Shown: positions 54,556-63,741 of the stretch, piece by piece
Layout: each line of letters opens with the position of its first letter
Position numbering within the stretch: the first letter of the stretch is position 1
Position numbers and translations under genes: made by a program
Notes under the pieces: model-generated
Seen by the model: only the letters and a program-made list of their open reading frames with translations
The model's database searches: none
Told to the model about the DNA's origin: nothing
Assembly: GCA_002733495.1 (NCBI GenBank)
Contig: NVVV01000005.1
Location: 1 to 64,000, forward strand
Length of the DNA: 64,000 nucleotides
Reading direction: 5' to 3'
Source: Robiginitomaculum sp.
Lineage (GTDB): Bacteria > Pseudomonadota > Alphaproteobacteria > Caulobacterales > Maricaulaceae

Positions 54556-55136
54556 GCGCCCTATTGTCTTTATTCAAGGATAAGCTGACGACCAATGCCG
54601 CCTATGGTCTGGTTGTGCTCGGCACTCTGCTCGGCATGTTATTCCTCAGTAATCTGTACGAATTTGTGGTGCAGGTTCAAACAAATGCACTCTATGCAGA
54701 GCGCGAACTGGCCAAGTTGAACACGATCAAGAAATCTGATGTCTGGTCGCAACGGGTTGAGGAAAGCGAAAACGCAAAAAAAGCCTGGGAAAACACCAAA
54801 TTACAGGGGGAAACAGTCGGTGTGCTAGCGGCCAAGATCCAGCAAAAGCTGATTACCTTGTCAGAAGGCGTAAGCATGATGAACCCACAAATCAGGGTCA
54901 ATAACGAACTGATTGAGGTGGATGGGCAAACCATTATGCGGTTCAGCCTTTCGGGGACCCTGCCAAGACACTTTCCACCCATCGACCTTCTGTTGGCTCT
55001 GGCTGAGGAGGACAAGAGAATCATTGTTGATGAGGTGGTTACTGATTTTTATAAAGGAAATCGCAGTTTGATCAGGTTATCAGGCATGGCTATCGTTCAC
55101 ATTATAGATGATTCAAATCAGGCGGGGAGCAAGTGA
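54552..55136 (+). CDS. gspM: Type II secretion inner-membrane protein GspM-like
   Basis: 194 aa, beginning at the ATGA that overlaps the gspL stop. One N-terminal membrane helix (YGLVVLGTLLGMLFLSNLYE), a coiled coil (SQRVEESENAKKAWENTK) and a C-terminal alpha/beta domain make the GspM layout. It partners GspL in the inner-membrane platform. The sequence is poorly conserved, so the assignment depends on topology and gene order. Confidence 0.75.
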   Translation: MSALLSLFKDKLTTNAAYGLVVLGTLLGMLFLSNLYEFVVQVQTNALYAERELAKLNTIKKSDVWSQRVEESENAKKAWENTKLQGETVGVLAAKIQQKLITLSEGVSMMNPQIRVNNELIEVDGQTIMRFSLSGTLPRHFPPIDLLLALAEEDKRIIVDEVVTDFYKGNRSLIRLSGMAIVHIIDDSNQAGSK

Positions 55137-55648
55137 TGCCCTCATCTGTGCGTTACATTGTTGTTGTGATAATCCTGATTTTTGCGGGTGTGTTTGGTTG
55201 GCTTGGCAGCAAAACACAAAGGCAAGAATTAAATGCGAACAAGGCAGGGTGGCAAACCCCCGCGCTTCCGGATGGCGGGCGAGAAAAAATTGAGCAATTG
55301 CGCAAACAGTTATTGGCCACGTCCTATTTTGCAGATAGCATTGATGCGCAAAAGGGGGATCAGAGCCGTCTTTCGGAAGAGGATGCCGCCCAAGCAGCTT
55401 TTGAAAAAGAATACGGACGCTTTCCCCATATTATTTCAATATCGCGTATTAATGGCCGCGAGACAGCGCAGCTTAGAATACCCGAAAATATGGTGCTAAC
55501 TGTTCATGCTGGTGATGTGCTGGAGAGTGGCTGGACTGTTAAGGAAATTAATTCTGATCATTTAGTCGCGGAAGCCGGTTCCGAACGCTTCTCTTTTGCT
55601 GTATTTGAGCATAAGAATAAGCCACCGCAAGAGGGTGCCAAGCAATAG
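55136..55648 (+). CDS. gspC: Short GspC/PilP-like inner-membrane protein
   Basis: 170 aa from the ATG at 55136 (GGGGAG six bases upstream; TGATG overlap with gspM). One N-terminal membrane helix (YIVVVIILIFAGVFGWLG), a helical spacer, and a small beta domain (ENMVLTVHAGDVLESGWTVKEINSDHLVA, described in part) resembling the homology region of GspC or the PilP domain. There is no PDZ or coiled-coil domain at the end, so the protein is much shorter than typical GspC (~270-300 aa). It probably links the inner-membrane platform to the secretin encoded next. Confidence 0.65.
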   Translation: MPSSVRYIVVVIILIFAGVFGWLGSKTQRQELNANKAGWQTPALPDGGREKIEQLRKQLLATSYFADSIDAQKGDQSRLSEEDAAQAAFEKEYGRFPHIISISRINGRETAQLRIPENMVLTVHAGDVLESGWTVKEINSDHLVAEAGSERFSFAVFEHKNKPPQEGAKQ

Positions 55649-55695
55649 GTTCTGTGCGCGGCTACGGACACTGGATCGCGTAAAATAGGTTGATA

Positions 55696-57891
55696 ATGTA
55701 TAAAAAGACGAGAAGAGCATCATATTTTTTGCGGGCGATAGCCTTGGGCATGGCTGTGATCATGCTGAGTGCCTGTGAGACAACCAATGTGGTGAAAGAG
55801 TTATCTTCACAAGGCGGAAGTCTGGCAAACAGGGTCAACCGGCCACCACAAAAACCGTTGGACCCTGTGCTGGATGGTGCGGGTGTTGTTGATGAAACAA
55901 AATTACGGGAACCTACTGAAATCAAGCCGGTGCCTCGTATCTCAGTGCGGCAAAAGGATGATGATGATGGAAAATCAGCACGCCCGCCAAAAACATCTGT
56001 TAAGTCGATTCAGGCCTATGTAACCCCTTCACCATTACCAGAATTTATTGATGTGGTTTTTGGTGAAATGCTGAAGGTCCCCTATGTTACGGGTCCAGGC
56101 GTGGCGGCGCGTAAAGATATTGTACAATTGCGCTCTTCGGGGACGTTATCCGGCGAAGTATTTTTCAGCCTTATTGAGTCTGCTCTCAAAGAGTATGGCG
56201 TTCGTGTTGTCCCCGAAGACGGCGTGTACCGTATACTGGAGGATCAGGCCTTAAAAGCACGCATGCCACGCTTTATTCGTTCGCGGGCCCAGCCGGGTAC
56301 GCCACGGTCATTGCGTCCGGTTATCCAGATGGTTGAGCTTTACGCTGTGGATGCAAACAGTATGACCGGCCTTTTGAAACAGGCGATGGGTGGTGGAAGC
56401 AAGAATGTAAAAATCCTGCCAAACCCGTTGAAAAATACCATAACGCTCTCGGGCTTGCCCGAAGAGGTTGATGCGGTGCTCCGTATTATTAAAGAACTTG
56501 ATGAACTGAATTATGCCGGGTCTACAGTGCAACGATATTCACCCGTCTATTGGGAAGCCAAGGCCCTTGCAAAAGAAGTTAACAAGATTTTGAAGGTGGA
56601 GGGCTGGCAGGTGACGGTTAACCTTTCCGCGCCACGGGCTATCAATTTGCTCCCCATTGAGTATTCCAATGACATTTTCATTTTTTCTCGCAGTAAGGTG
56701 ATTAGTGAGCGCACTATTATCTGGCTGAAGGAATTGGATCGCCCGGTAAAAGCCGGGGATTACAACCAATTATTTATCTATCAGGTTGCCAATGTTGATG
56801 CGGTGGATCTGGCCGGGACAGCAAATGCAGCGATTAATGCAGGGCAATTTCTTGAAAACCAAGGGCGTGGAGGCGAAAGAACGGCGGGTTTAGCCACGGG
56901 AGAGGACGGGCGAGGAAAATCCCAAAAAGGCAAAGCTGGCGATAAATTTGTTGTTGACCCGATTGGTAACCGGCTGATTTTTTCAGGCACTGTTAATGAG
57001 TATGAGCGGGTATTACCGCTTCTGAGACAACTGGATCGTGCCCCGGCTGAGGTGCTGATTGAGGTGACAATAGCCGAGGTGACCCTGAATGACAGCACCA
57101 AATTTGGCCTCGAATTTTTTATCAATGATATTGGTGCCAATAATTTCAGAAACACCTTTGGCACACAGGGGCTGGGTGTTGGCAGCACGGGATTTAACGT
57201 TGCTATTGCCAAGGGGGATGTCACGTTAAACGCAAATACTCTGGCAACAAACAGCGACATCAAGGTGTTATCCACGCCACGCCTTATGGCCCGTTCGGGC
57301 GGCTCTGCCAGCTTCACCGTAGGCACAGATGTGCCTGTAATCACCTCTCAGCGCGCGGCAAATTCCCAATCGACCACCGGGGTCACGGATGTGTTGCAGA
57401 CGGTATCCTATCGTAAAACAGGGATTATCCTGAATATCGAACCCATTGTGTTCAGCAATAACAGGATTGATCTGACCATTAGCCAGGAAGTGTCGGCGAC
57501 AATTGATTCAGGAAGTTCCACAATTGCCAGCCCAACGATCTCAAATCGCTCATTGGAAACCCAATTGTCCCTCCAAGACGGGCAAACCGCAGTGCTGGGC
57601 GGATTGATGCAGGATACGATTACCCGCAAGGAAAGCGGCATACCGTTCCTTAAGGATATTCCTTTGCTGGGCAGTGCATTTTCTTCAACTACGGTTACCT
57701 CTGACCGGACCGAGCTTCTGGTGCTGATCACAGCCTATATTATGCGTGGCCCAGAAGATAAAGCGGCCTTTGTAGAGAGCCTCACCAATGAACTGGATGC
57801 CTCTTTGAGAAAGCCAAGCCGCCTGATAACACTATTACCGCGTGGGGGCCTTTTGGGCGCAAAAAAGGGTGCGGATGAAACCGTGGACTAG
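55696..57891 (+). CDS. gspD: Type II secretion secretin GspD (lipidated)
   Basis: 731 aa from the ATG at 55696. The signal peptide ends in a lipobox (MLSAC, Cys27), so this secretin is a lipoprotein. Four N domains follow (N0 starting near IQAYVTPSPLPEFIDVVFGE; N1-N3 with VVPEDGVYRILEDQ, ILPNPLKNTITLSG, DPIGNRLIFSGT). The secretin core has VLIEVTIAEVTLND, RLMARSGGSASFTVGTDVP and GQTAVLGGLMQD near the C-terminus. It forms the outer-membrane pore. Lipidation suggests pilotin-independent targeting. Confidence 0.96.
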   Translation: MYKKTRRASYFLRAIALGMAVIMLSACETTNVVKELSSQGGSLANRVNRPPQKPLDPVLDGAGVVDETKLREPTEIKPVPRISVRQKDDDDGKSARPPKTSVKSIQAYVTPSPLPEFIDVVFGEMLKVPYVTGPGVAARKDIVQLRSSGTLSGEVFFSLIESALKEYGVRVVPEDGVYRILEDQALKARMPRFIRSRAQPGTPRSLRPVIQMVELYAVDANSMTGLLKQAMGGGSKNVKILPNPLKNTITLSGLPEEVDAVLRIIKELDELNYAGSTVQRYSPVYWEAKALAKEVNKILKVEGWQVTVNLSAPRAINLLPIEYSNDIFIFSRSKVISERTIIWLKELDRPVKAGDYNQLFIYQVANVDAVDLAGTANAAINAGQFLENQGRGGERTAGLATGEDGRGKSQKGKAGDKFVVDPIGNRLIFSGTVNEYERVLPLLRQLDRAPAEVLIEVTIAEVTLNDSTKFGLEFFINDIGANNFRNTFGTQGLGVGSTGFNVAIAKGDVTLNANTLATNSDIKVLSTPRLMARSGGSASFTVGTDVPVITSQRAANSQSTTGVTDVLQTVSYRKTGIILNIEPIVFSNNRIDLTISQEVSATIDSGSSTIASPTISNRSLETQLSLQDGQTAVLGGLMQDTITRKESGIPFLKDIPLLGSAFSSTTVTSDRTELLVLITAYIMRGPEDKAAFVESLTNELDASLRKPSRLITLLPRGGLLGAKKGADETVD

Positions 57892-57894
57892 CTG

Positions 57895-58362
57895 ATGCGT
57901 ATTGTTGGCCCAGACTTTATATCTGCCAAAAAGGACAATACGGACAGCCAGGGAACTGCGGGTTTTTCCGTTCTGGAAGCCATTATTGCGATTGCCATTC
58001 TGTCGATTGCTTTTCTACCGCTTCTGGAACTTCAAAACCAGATGGCGCGTACAACCATAGCGCTGGAACGTAATGAAGAACTGATGCAGGCCAAGCGCTC
58101 GGCTTTGGCTTATGTCCGATCACTAAACCCGATGCAAAATCCAGATGGTGATATTGATCTGGGTACAGCCCAAATGCATTGGCAGGCAACACCCATCTCA
58201 GAGGAGCGCCCGGTTCTTGGCAGTGGCGGGCAAAAAGGGCGTTTTGTTGCTACGCTTTATGATGTCAAGGTGACGCTGACTTTTGAAAACCAGCGCACGC
58301 AGTCATTTTCCACACATGCCACGGGGTGGCGGGCCACCGCTTCCATGCTGTCGCGTTTTTAA
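57895..58362 (+). CDS. gspI: Type II secretion minor pseudopilin GspI-like
   Basis: 155 aa. A prepilin leader ends at Gly23, then FSVLEAIIAIAILSIAFLPL with Glu at +5. The short mature domain (QAKRSALAYVRSLNPM, KVTLTFENQRTQSFS) fits GspI, the small tip pseudopilin. It lies three bases after gspD. Its stop overlaps the stop of gspH on the opposite strand (TTAA). Confidence 0.8.
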   Translation: MRIVGPDFISAKKDNTDSQGTAGFSVLEAIIAIAILSIAFLPLLELQNQMARTTIALERNEELMQAKRSALAYVRSLNPMQNPDGDIDLGTAQMHWQATPISEERPVLGSGGQKGRFVATLYDVKVTLTFENQRTQSFSTHATGWRATASMLSRF

Positions 58363-58817
58363 TTTTTGTCCCCTGTCGCTGCGGCAACCCGAAGAGGGCG
58401 GCACTCCGGCGCGCTAAAGTCATAAAGCGCACGTCGCCCCTGAGGGTTGATCATCAGAATTCTCCCGCCCAGGCACATGCCTGATGGCGTTAATGCAATC
58501 GCTTCCCCCTCTGTACGCCAGCCTTTGGGCAGCGATAGATGCCAGACATTGGCTATGGCTGTATCGGGTGGATCAGACGTATCTGTGACGATAACGGCGC
58601 TTTGGCCCAATAACAGCGCTTTGGCGCGGTAATTGCGCACTTCTGCTGCGGCGGCTTTCGACTGCGATGAAAAGCGTGCGCTTTGCAGGCTGCTAGACAG
58701 GGATGCTGTGGTCAGGGACACCACAATGCTGATGATGGCCAGAGTCACCATCACCTCCATCAGGGAGAAGCCGCCATTTGTCTGGGCCGCTGAGGTATGG
58801 AGGTTGGTGCAGGGCAT
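58359..58817 (-). CDS. gspH: Type II secretion minor pseudopilin GspH-like
   Basis: 152 aa from the ATG at 58817 (AGGA just upstream, directly after the gspG stop); a frame start at 58844 would lie inside gspG. The prepilin site is Gly16/Phe17 with Glu at +5 (FSLMEVMVTLAIISIVVSLT). The GspH domain contains EVRNYRAKALLLGQSAVIVT and WRTEGEAIALTPSGMCLGG. Cys residues near 120 and 140 may pair. It lies in the minus-strand block gspF-gspG-gspH, pointing towards gspI. Confidence 0.85.
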   Translation of the reverse strand: MPCTNLHTSAAQTNGGFSLMEVMVTLAIISIVVSLTTASLSSSLQSARFSSQSKAAAAEVRNYRAKALLLGQSAVIVTDTSDPPDTAIANVWHLSLPKGWRTEGEAIALTPSGMCLGGRILMINPQGRRALYDFSAPECRPLRVAAATGDKN

Positions 58818-58824
58818 GGATTTC

Positions 58825-59307
58825 CTACATTGCAATATCGGCATTCAGCCCTTTTCCGCCTACAGCATTATCGGCGCCGTATGAGACAATTTTCGGGCTG
58901 GTCTGGCCACCCCGGTCATCAGTTTTGGCCAGGTTATAATGATAGGGATTGCCCCAGGGATCTTTGGGAAACTCACCTTCCAGATAGGGGCCAAACCATT
59001 GCGATTGCAGGTTAGGGTCGCTGGGCATCTTGACCAGAACGTTCAGGCTTTCCTCGGCGGTGGGGTAGCGCCCAAAATCAATACGAAAGCTGTTCAGGGC
59101 CAGTTTTATAGTCTTGGCTTCAGCCTTTGCGGCGACAACTTTTGAACGATCCAGTTGCGCGAACAGACGCGGCGCAACCAGGGTCACAATGGTGCCCATA
59201 ATGGCCAGCACCACCAGTATTTCCAGCAAGGAATACCCGGCGCGGCGATCGCGGCATTGCTCTTCGGCTTTCGCGGCGGGACGAGAGGCGGCGTGTGTCT
59301 GGGTCAT
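58825..59307 (-). CDS. gspG: Type II secretion major pseudopilin GspG
   Basis: 160 aa. Prepilin site Gly24/Tyr25 with Glu29 (YSLLEILVVLAIMGTIVTLV). The mature part has the GspG pattern KTIKLALNSFRIDFGRYPTAEESLNVLV and GEFPKDPWGNPYHYN (both described in part), ending with a calcium-site-like VSYGADNAVGGKG region. It is the main subunit of the pseudopilus. The start overlaps the gspF stop (ATGA). Confidence 0.95.
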   Translation of the reverse strand: MTQTHAASRPAAKAEEQCRDRRAGYSLLEILVVLAIMGTIVTLVAPRLFAQLDRSKVVAAKAEAKTIKLALNSFRIDFGRYPTAEESLNVLVKMPSDPNLQSQWFGPYLEGEFPKDPWGNPYHYNLAKTDDRGGQTSPKIVSYGADNAVGGKGLNADIAM

Positions 59308-60512
59308 ATGTCAAACTCGTAAAGACTGGTCATGGCGAGCACAATGCTCAAAACAATAGTACCAACAATCATGGCAATAAAAAGGATTGCCGCCGGTTCG
59401 GCAATGGCGGTAAGGCCCTTTGCCCGCTCGCGGGTTTCCTTTTCCTTGGTATCGGCGATGAATAATAGCATATCTGCGAGCGCACCGGAATTACGTCCGG
59501 TGCGAATAAGGTCGATGGACAGGGCATCCATGGCCGGCAGATGCTCTTCCAGCACCTCGTCAATATTACGTCCAGCGCGGATTTCGCTGCGGGCTGCATC
59601 CATGCCGTTCCTTAACTCACGCGAGTTCAGGCCCGAAAGGCCAAGGCGCAAGGCGGTCAAAATGTCTGCGCCATTATCCAGCGCAATGCCCATGGTGCGT
59701 GCCCAGCCGCCAATGTCAGACTGGATCAGAAAACTGCCAATAACGGGGCTACGCTCTGCCAGGCTGCGCACCTGTTCGCGCACAGTTTTGTTTCTGGCAA
59801 GAAATATACCCCCCGCAACAAGGGCAATCGCCCCGCCAAGGAAAAGGGTGGTATGGGCTTTCATCCAGACGCCTGTGGAAATGACCAGATTTGATATGGC
59901 GGGCAGATTGTCCCGGTTGTTGCCGATCATCGCGTCAAAACGCGGCACCACGAACATGAACATTAAAATCACGATCAGGCCGCCTACGCTAGCCAGAAAC
60001 ATGGGGTAGGCCAAAGCCCCGCGAATTTCGCTGCGCATGCTGTCTTCAAATTCCATACGTTCCGAGGCATCGGCCAGCGCCTTTGCCAGCGTGCCGGTGG
60101 CTTCGCCCAGTTCCGCCAGGCGTGGCACATAACGGGGCAGGTCCTGCATATGGGTTTCCAGCGCGCCTGACAGGCGTTGCCCGGCGCGCAGGTCCGAGCG
60201 GATGGCGTTAGCGCTTTTGGCCAGCGCAGGATTGGCATTGGACTTGGCCAGGCTTTTCATGGCTTCCAAAAGGCCCACACCGGCTTTTAGCAAGGTGGCC
60301 AGTTGGCGGATGAATGCCGACTGGTCCTTGCGGGTGATCTTGCGGGCGCGCAGGCGTTCCAAAAGTACTGATTGATTGCGTTCGACCAAAGAGAATGGCG
60401 AGAGCTGGCGCTTTTCCAGGGCCGCAAAAGCGGCATCCTGATCGGCCGCTTCTATTGCGCCGCTGACCGTAGAGCCGTTTCGTCTTAAGGCCTTATACTG
60501 AAATCTGGGCAT
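59304..60512 (-). CDS. gspF: Type II secretion inner-membrane protein GspF
   Basis: 402 aa, full length. It opens MPRFQYKALRRNGSTVSGAI and has two GspF/PilC repeat domains (KDQSAFIRQLATLLKAGVGL, ~residues 65-85, and DIGGWARTMGIALDNGADIL, ~270-290), with three membrane helices including FLASVGGLIVILMFMFVVP and the C-terminal ILFIAMIVGTIVLSIVLAM. It is the polytopic platform protein. It is the first gene of the minus-strand gspFGH block. Confidence 0.96.
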   Translation of the reverse strand: MPRFQYKALRRNGSTVSGAIEAADQDAAFAALEKRQLSPFSLVERNQSVLLERLRARKITRKDQSAFIRQLATLLKAGVGLLEAMKSLAKSNANPALAKSANAIRSDLRAGQRLSGALETHMQDLPRYVPRLAELGEATGTLAKALADASERMEFEDSMRSEIRGALAYPMFLASVGGLIVILMFMFVVPRFDAMIGNNRDNLPAISNLVISTGVWMKAHTTLFLGGAIALVAGGIFLARNKTVREQVRSLAERSPVIGSFLIQSDIGGWARTMGIALDNGADILTALRLGLSGLNSRELRNGMDAARSEIRAGRNIDEVLEEHLPAMDALSIDLIRTGRNSGALADMLLFIADTKEKETRERAKGLTAIAEPAAILFIAMIVGTIVLSIVLAMTSLYEFDI

Positions 60513-60564
60513 GGCTTCTCAATTGCATATTGCTGTGCAAACTACACTTAAAACCATCGTGAAA

Positions 60565-61527
60565 TCAATCGCCTGAATGAGTCTGGTCGCTGTCCGGCGC
60601 GCCCAGGCGTTCGCGGATCACAAAGGCCGGTTTTTTGGAGGTAATATCCAAAAGACGAATAAAGTATTGCCCCGTTATGCCAATGGCCGCGAGATTAAGG
60701 CCGCCGATCAGCAATATCGCCACCATTAGCGAACTCCACCCGGCCTGGGTGGGGATGTCCAGTAGCTTGCGGACGATAACCACCATAGCCAGCGCAAAGC
60801 TCAAGGCCGCAACCACAAAGCCAAGACGGGTGAAAACCTGCATCAGAAAATTTGAATTGCCCACCAACAGGTCACTAAACTGGCCCCAGCGGCGTGTGAG
60901 CGAATAGCGTGAGTGCCCTTGTGCACTTTTGTGGTGTTCGCTGGGCACCCCGACCACATCATTGGTCACCTGACGGATCAGGGCCGGAATAAACGGGCGG
61001 TTGGTTTTTATGGCCAGCATGCCATCCACCACATGGCGGCGGATTAGTTTTAACGGTGATAATTTTACCTGATAGCCCAGCATCGCCTTGTCAAAGCGTG
61101 CCTTGATCCAGCTTGTCATGCGTTGCGACACTGTGTGTTGTTTGTGGGCATGCGTGGCCGTAACCGTGTCGTGCTGTTCATGGGCGATCAGCAAAGGAAT
61201 GTCCTCGGGGCTTTGTTGCAAATCATCATCAATGGTGATGACCCAATCGCCTCGGCTGGCCCCAAGGCCACATAATACAGCGCCCGGTTTGCCAAAGTTG
61301 CGGGTCAGGCGCACGACCATCACCCCGTCTTGCCTGGCCAGATCATTCAGCAGCGCTTTGGTTCTTTCTTCCACCGAGCCATCATCCACCAGAATGATCT
61401 CAAAACTGGCCTTGATGGTATTGGTAAAAACGCTTTGCAGGCGCGCCACCAGATCGCGCAGGCTATCGCCGGTATTATAAACCGGCACAACAACGCTATA
61501 GCGCGGTTTTTTCGTGGGTGCGGTCAT
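60565..61527 (-). CDS. GT2 glycosyltransferase with two C-terminal membrane helices (ArnC/GtrB/DPM1-like)
   Basis: 320 aa. The GT-A domain shows YSVVVPVYNTGDSL, the nucleotide-binding EIILVDDGSVE (~residues 44-54) and the metal-binding WVITIDDDLQQSP (DDD near residue 100). Two membrane helices follow (VVAALSFALAMVVIV and LMVAILLIGGLNLAAIGITG). Such enzymes transfer a sugar to polyprenyl phosphate at the cytoplasmic face. The end overlaps the start of no other gene, but its start overlaps the stop of the sulfotransferase upstream, suggesting one operon with the sulfotransferases. Confidence 0.87.
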   Translation of the reverse strand: MTAPTKKPRYSVVVPVYNTGDSLRDLVARLQSVFTNTIKASFEIILVDDGSVEERTKALLNDLARQDGVMVVRLTRNFGKPGAVLCGLGASRGDWVITIDDDLQQSPEDIPLLIAHEQHDTVTATHAHKQHTVSQRMTSWIKARFDKAMLGYQVKLSPLKLIRRHVVDGMLAIKTNRPFIPALIRQVTNDVVGVPSEHHKSAQGHSRYSLTRRWGQFSDLLVGNSNFLMQVFTRLGFVVAALSFALAMVVIVRKLLDIPTQAGWSSLMVAILLIGGLNLAAIGITGQYFIRLLDITSKKPAFVIRERLGAPDSDQTHSGD

Positions 61528-62525
61528 ATCGCCTCACTGCGCGCCACAACGCGCTTGATCATCTGTGTGCGTCGCTCTCGCTGTTCGGCTTCGCGTGGGG
61601 ACGGCGGGTTAACGTCTTCACCCGGTGAAAGGCGTGTCACTAGCGCTTTGAATTCGGCCTCTGCTGCAGTGGGGCTTAGCGTATCTGCATCAGTGTCCAG
61701 CGCATAATCAAAGACGTGCATGAGGCGGGCACAACGCAGTTCCACATAGCGAAGATCAGCATCGCTGAGCACGGTTTTATATTTTTGTGCATTACCGGCA
61801 AGCACGGGCCGGGCGAGGTTTTCCCAGGCCTGAGTGCGACTGGCATTGCGCTTTGTGCGTTGATCCTGATGAAAGTTCAGCATGGCCGGATCATAGGCAA
61901 TTCCCAGGTGTGTGCACAAGGTGTGCCCTACCGCTTCGGTGTTGCTAATCAGGTCTTCATAGCGCACACGAATCATCCGCCCGGATGGTTGTGTCTGGTG
62001 AAAAATATCCAGGCTGGCACTCTGATCTTCCAGCCAGACATCCACGGCGCGTTTAACGCCGCCGGGCATGGCACGGGTTTTTACCCAGCTTGCGGCCACA
62101 TCGCGCGGATCGCGCACAGAAAAGACAAAGCGGCAGTCGGGCCAGTTGGCGAGCAAAAACGGTACAATCAGATAGGTGTAATTCTCTTTGACAAAACTGA
62201 TGCTTTCGTTTTTCCGCCGCTCCTGCGCATAAAGATATTCAAAGACACAGTTCATGGTGCGTTTTGGGCAGGCGGCTTTTATGGCCTCTATAGTGGGGGC
62301 GCTTTCCCATGCGCCAATCATCCATTTTTGGGCCTCGGTAATGTCGTGTAAAAACGCATTCCAGTTCGCTTCATCTGATAGGGGGTGATAACCATGGGCA
62401 TTCAGGCCAAAAAGGCGAAAGAGATGTGATGGCGGTGGACCGGAGACGGCCTTATGACCATTCATGAATGAGGTAATCAAATTGCTGCCCGCGCGTTCCG
62501 AACAAATCAAAAATGTAAATGCCAT
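61524..62525 (-). CDS. Sulfotransferase-family protein 1
   Basis: 333 aa from the ATG at 62525. The 5'-PSB loop is FLICSERAGSNLITSFM (variant of the P-loop-like PAPS-binding motif) at the very N-terminus, and the 3'-phosphate-binding motif is FVFSVRDPRDVAASWVK (~residue 140 onward). RVRYEDLISNTEAVGHTLC follows, as usual in sulfotransferases. It would transfer sulfate from PAPS to a carbohydrate or lipid acceptor. The stop overlaps the GT2 start by four bases (ATGA), so they are translationally coupled. Confidence 0.85.
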   Translation of the reverse strand: MAFTFLICSERAGSNLITSFMNGHKAVSGPPPSHLFRLFGLNAHGYHPLSDEANWNAFLHDITEAQKWMIGAWESAPTIEAIKAACPKRTMNCVFEYLYAQERRKNESISFVKENYTYLIVPFLLANWPDCRFVFSVRDPRDVAASWVKTRAMPGGVKRAVDVWLEDQSASLDIFHQTQPSGRMIRVRYEDLISNTEAVGHTLCTHLGIAYDPAMLNFHQDQRTKRNASRTQAWENLARPVLAGNAQKYKTVLSDADLRYVELRCARLMHVFDYALDTDADTLSPTAAEAEFKALVTRLSPGEDVNPPSPREAEQRERRTQMIKRVVARSEAI

Positions 62526-62601
62526 GAACGTCCCGCCTGTGATCTTCGCTAGATCATGGCCTAAACTATAGAAGTTCAACGCAAATGAAACAACGTGCGT
62601 A

Positions 62602-63741
62602 TTAGCCCTTGCTGGTTATTTTTCGCAGAGCCTGAAAGTGGTCTTCAAATAAAAACATGGCCGGGTCAAAGGCGGTATCGCCGTGGGTTATGTTTTTCCA
62701 GCGCTCGCATTCTTCATGTTTGCGGCTTTCATCATAGGCATAGTGTGCCAAAGTCTCGCGTTCCAGATAATCGCGGGCCGGGCCGTCTTGAAGGCGCGCC
62801 AGCACCGCCTCGGGTTTTATATCTGGCGCATAGCCGGTCAGCCGCATCTCGCCATAACAGAGCGCTTCGATAAAGCTGCGCTCGTCATCGCCAAGCACCG
62901 TGCGGTGGCGCCCAACCGCTTTGGTGGAAATGCCGTCAAAGCGATCGAACGAGCTGTTGCCGGCCCAGCTTTTGCCGCTCTGGCTTTGCAAGGAAAAATC
63001 ACCAGAGGCATTTTTAATGCCCAGCCAGTCCTGCCAGCTTTGCCTGTGGCTCTCCGGATTGGCCACCAGATCCTCATAGCGCACGCACAGCACATTTTCG
63101 TCTTTGGCATAACGGCTGAACCAGGCGGCAGATTTGCGCCATTGCCGGGCCATAAACAAAAGTGGCCTCGCGGTGCCGACATGCTGACCGCCCTGACCGT
63201 AATAGAGCGAGGTTGCAACATCTCTTGGGTCGCGAATGACCAAAATGGCCTTCATGCCGCTTGCCAGAAAATAGGGGAGATAGTCTTCAGCGTTAGTTTC
63301 CTTCCAGGCCCTGGCCTTAATATCTTGCGCCGGTTTCTGGGTATGAGTAACAAAATAATGGGCGGCAAAATTGGCCAAATCACCGCCCTGCCAGGTGTCG
63401 AGGGCGGTTTGCGGATTGTGCGGCTTGAATTTCTGCCCTGAATAGTCGCGCATGGCCGTCATGGCCGTCTTCAGCAAGGCAGGGTCAAGTTCTGGGTTTT
63501 GCAAAAAGCCAAGGAAATGCCCCTCTGCATAGGTGTTTTCAAATTGCTGGTCATTCAGGGGATAGGCGCAGGCGTGCGCCGGTGCCCCGTTTTCTTGCAA
63601 AAAGGCGGCTTTGATCTGGCTGAGCAGCAGTGGCAAGGGTTGGGAAAAACAATCCACGCCCGGTACATTCCACAACAATCTGTCGATCAGCGTGGTGCCG
63701 GAACGCATTTGCCCGGTGACAAAGACCAGTGGCGCGCTCAT
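62602..63741 (-). CDS. Sulfotransferase-family protein 2
   Basis: 379 aa. The PAPS-binding loop is VFVTGQMRSGTTLIDRLL at residues ~6-23, a canonical motif, and the 3'-phosphate motif is ILVIRDPRDVATSLYYG (~residue 165). VLCVRYEDLVANPESHR (~220) and GRHRTVLGDDERSFIE complete the pattern. It is only distantly similar to its neighbour, so the acceptors may differ. The start overlaps the stop of the WbqC-like gene (ATGA). Confidence 0.9.
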   Translation of the reverse strand: MSAPLVFVTGQMRSGTTLIDRLLWNVPGVDCFSQPLPLLLSQIKAAFLQENGAPAHACAYPLNDQQFENTYAEGHFLGFLQNPELDPALLKTAMTAMRDYSGQKFKPHNPQTALDTWQGGDLANFAAHYFVTHTQKPAQDIKARAWKETNAEDYLPYFLASGMKAILVIRDPRDVATSLYYGQGGQHVGTARPLLFMARQWRKSAAWFSRYAKDENVLCVRYEDLVANPESHRQSWQDWLGIKNASGDFSLQSQSGKSWAGNSSFDRFDGISTKAVGRHRTVLGDDERSFIEALCYGEMRLTGYAPDIKPEAVLARLQDGPARDYLERETLAHYAYDESRKHEECERWKNITHGDTAFDPAMFLFEDHFQALRKITSKG

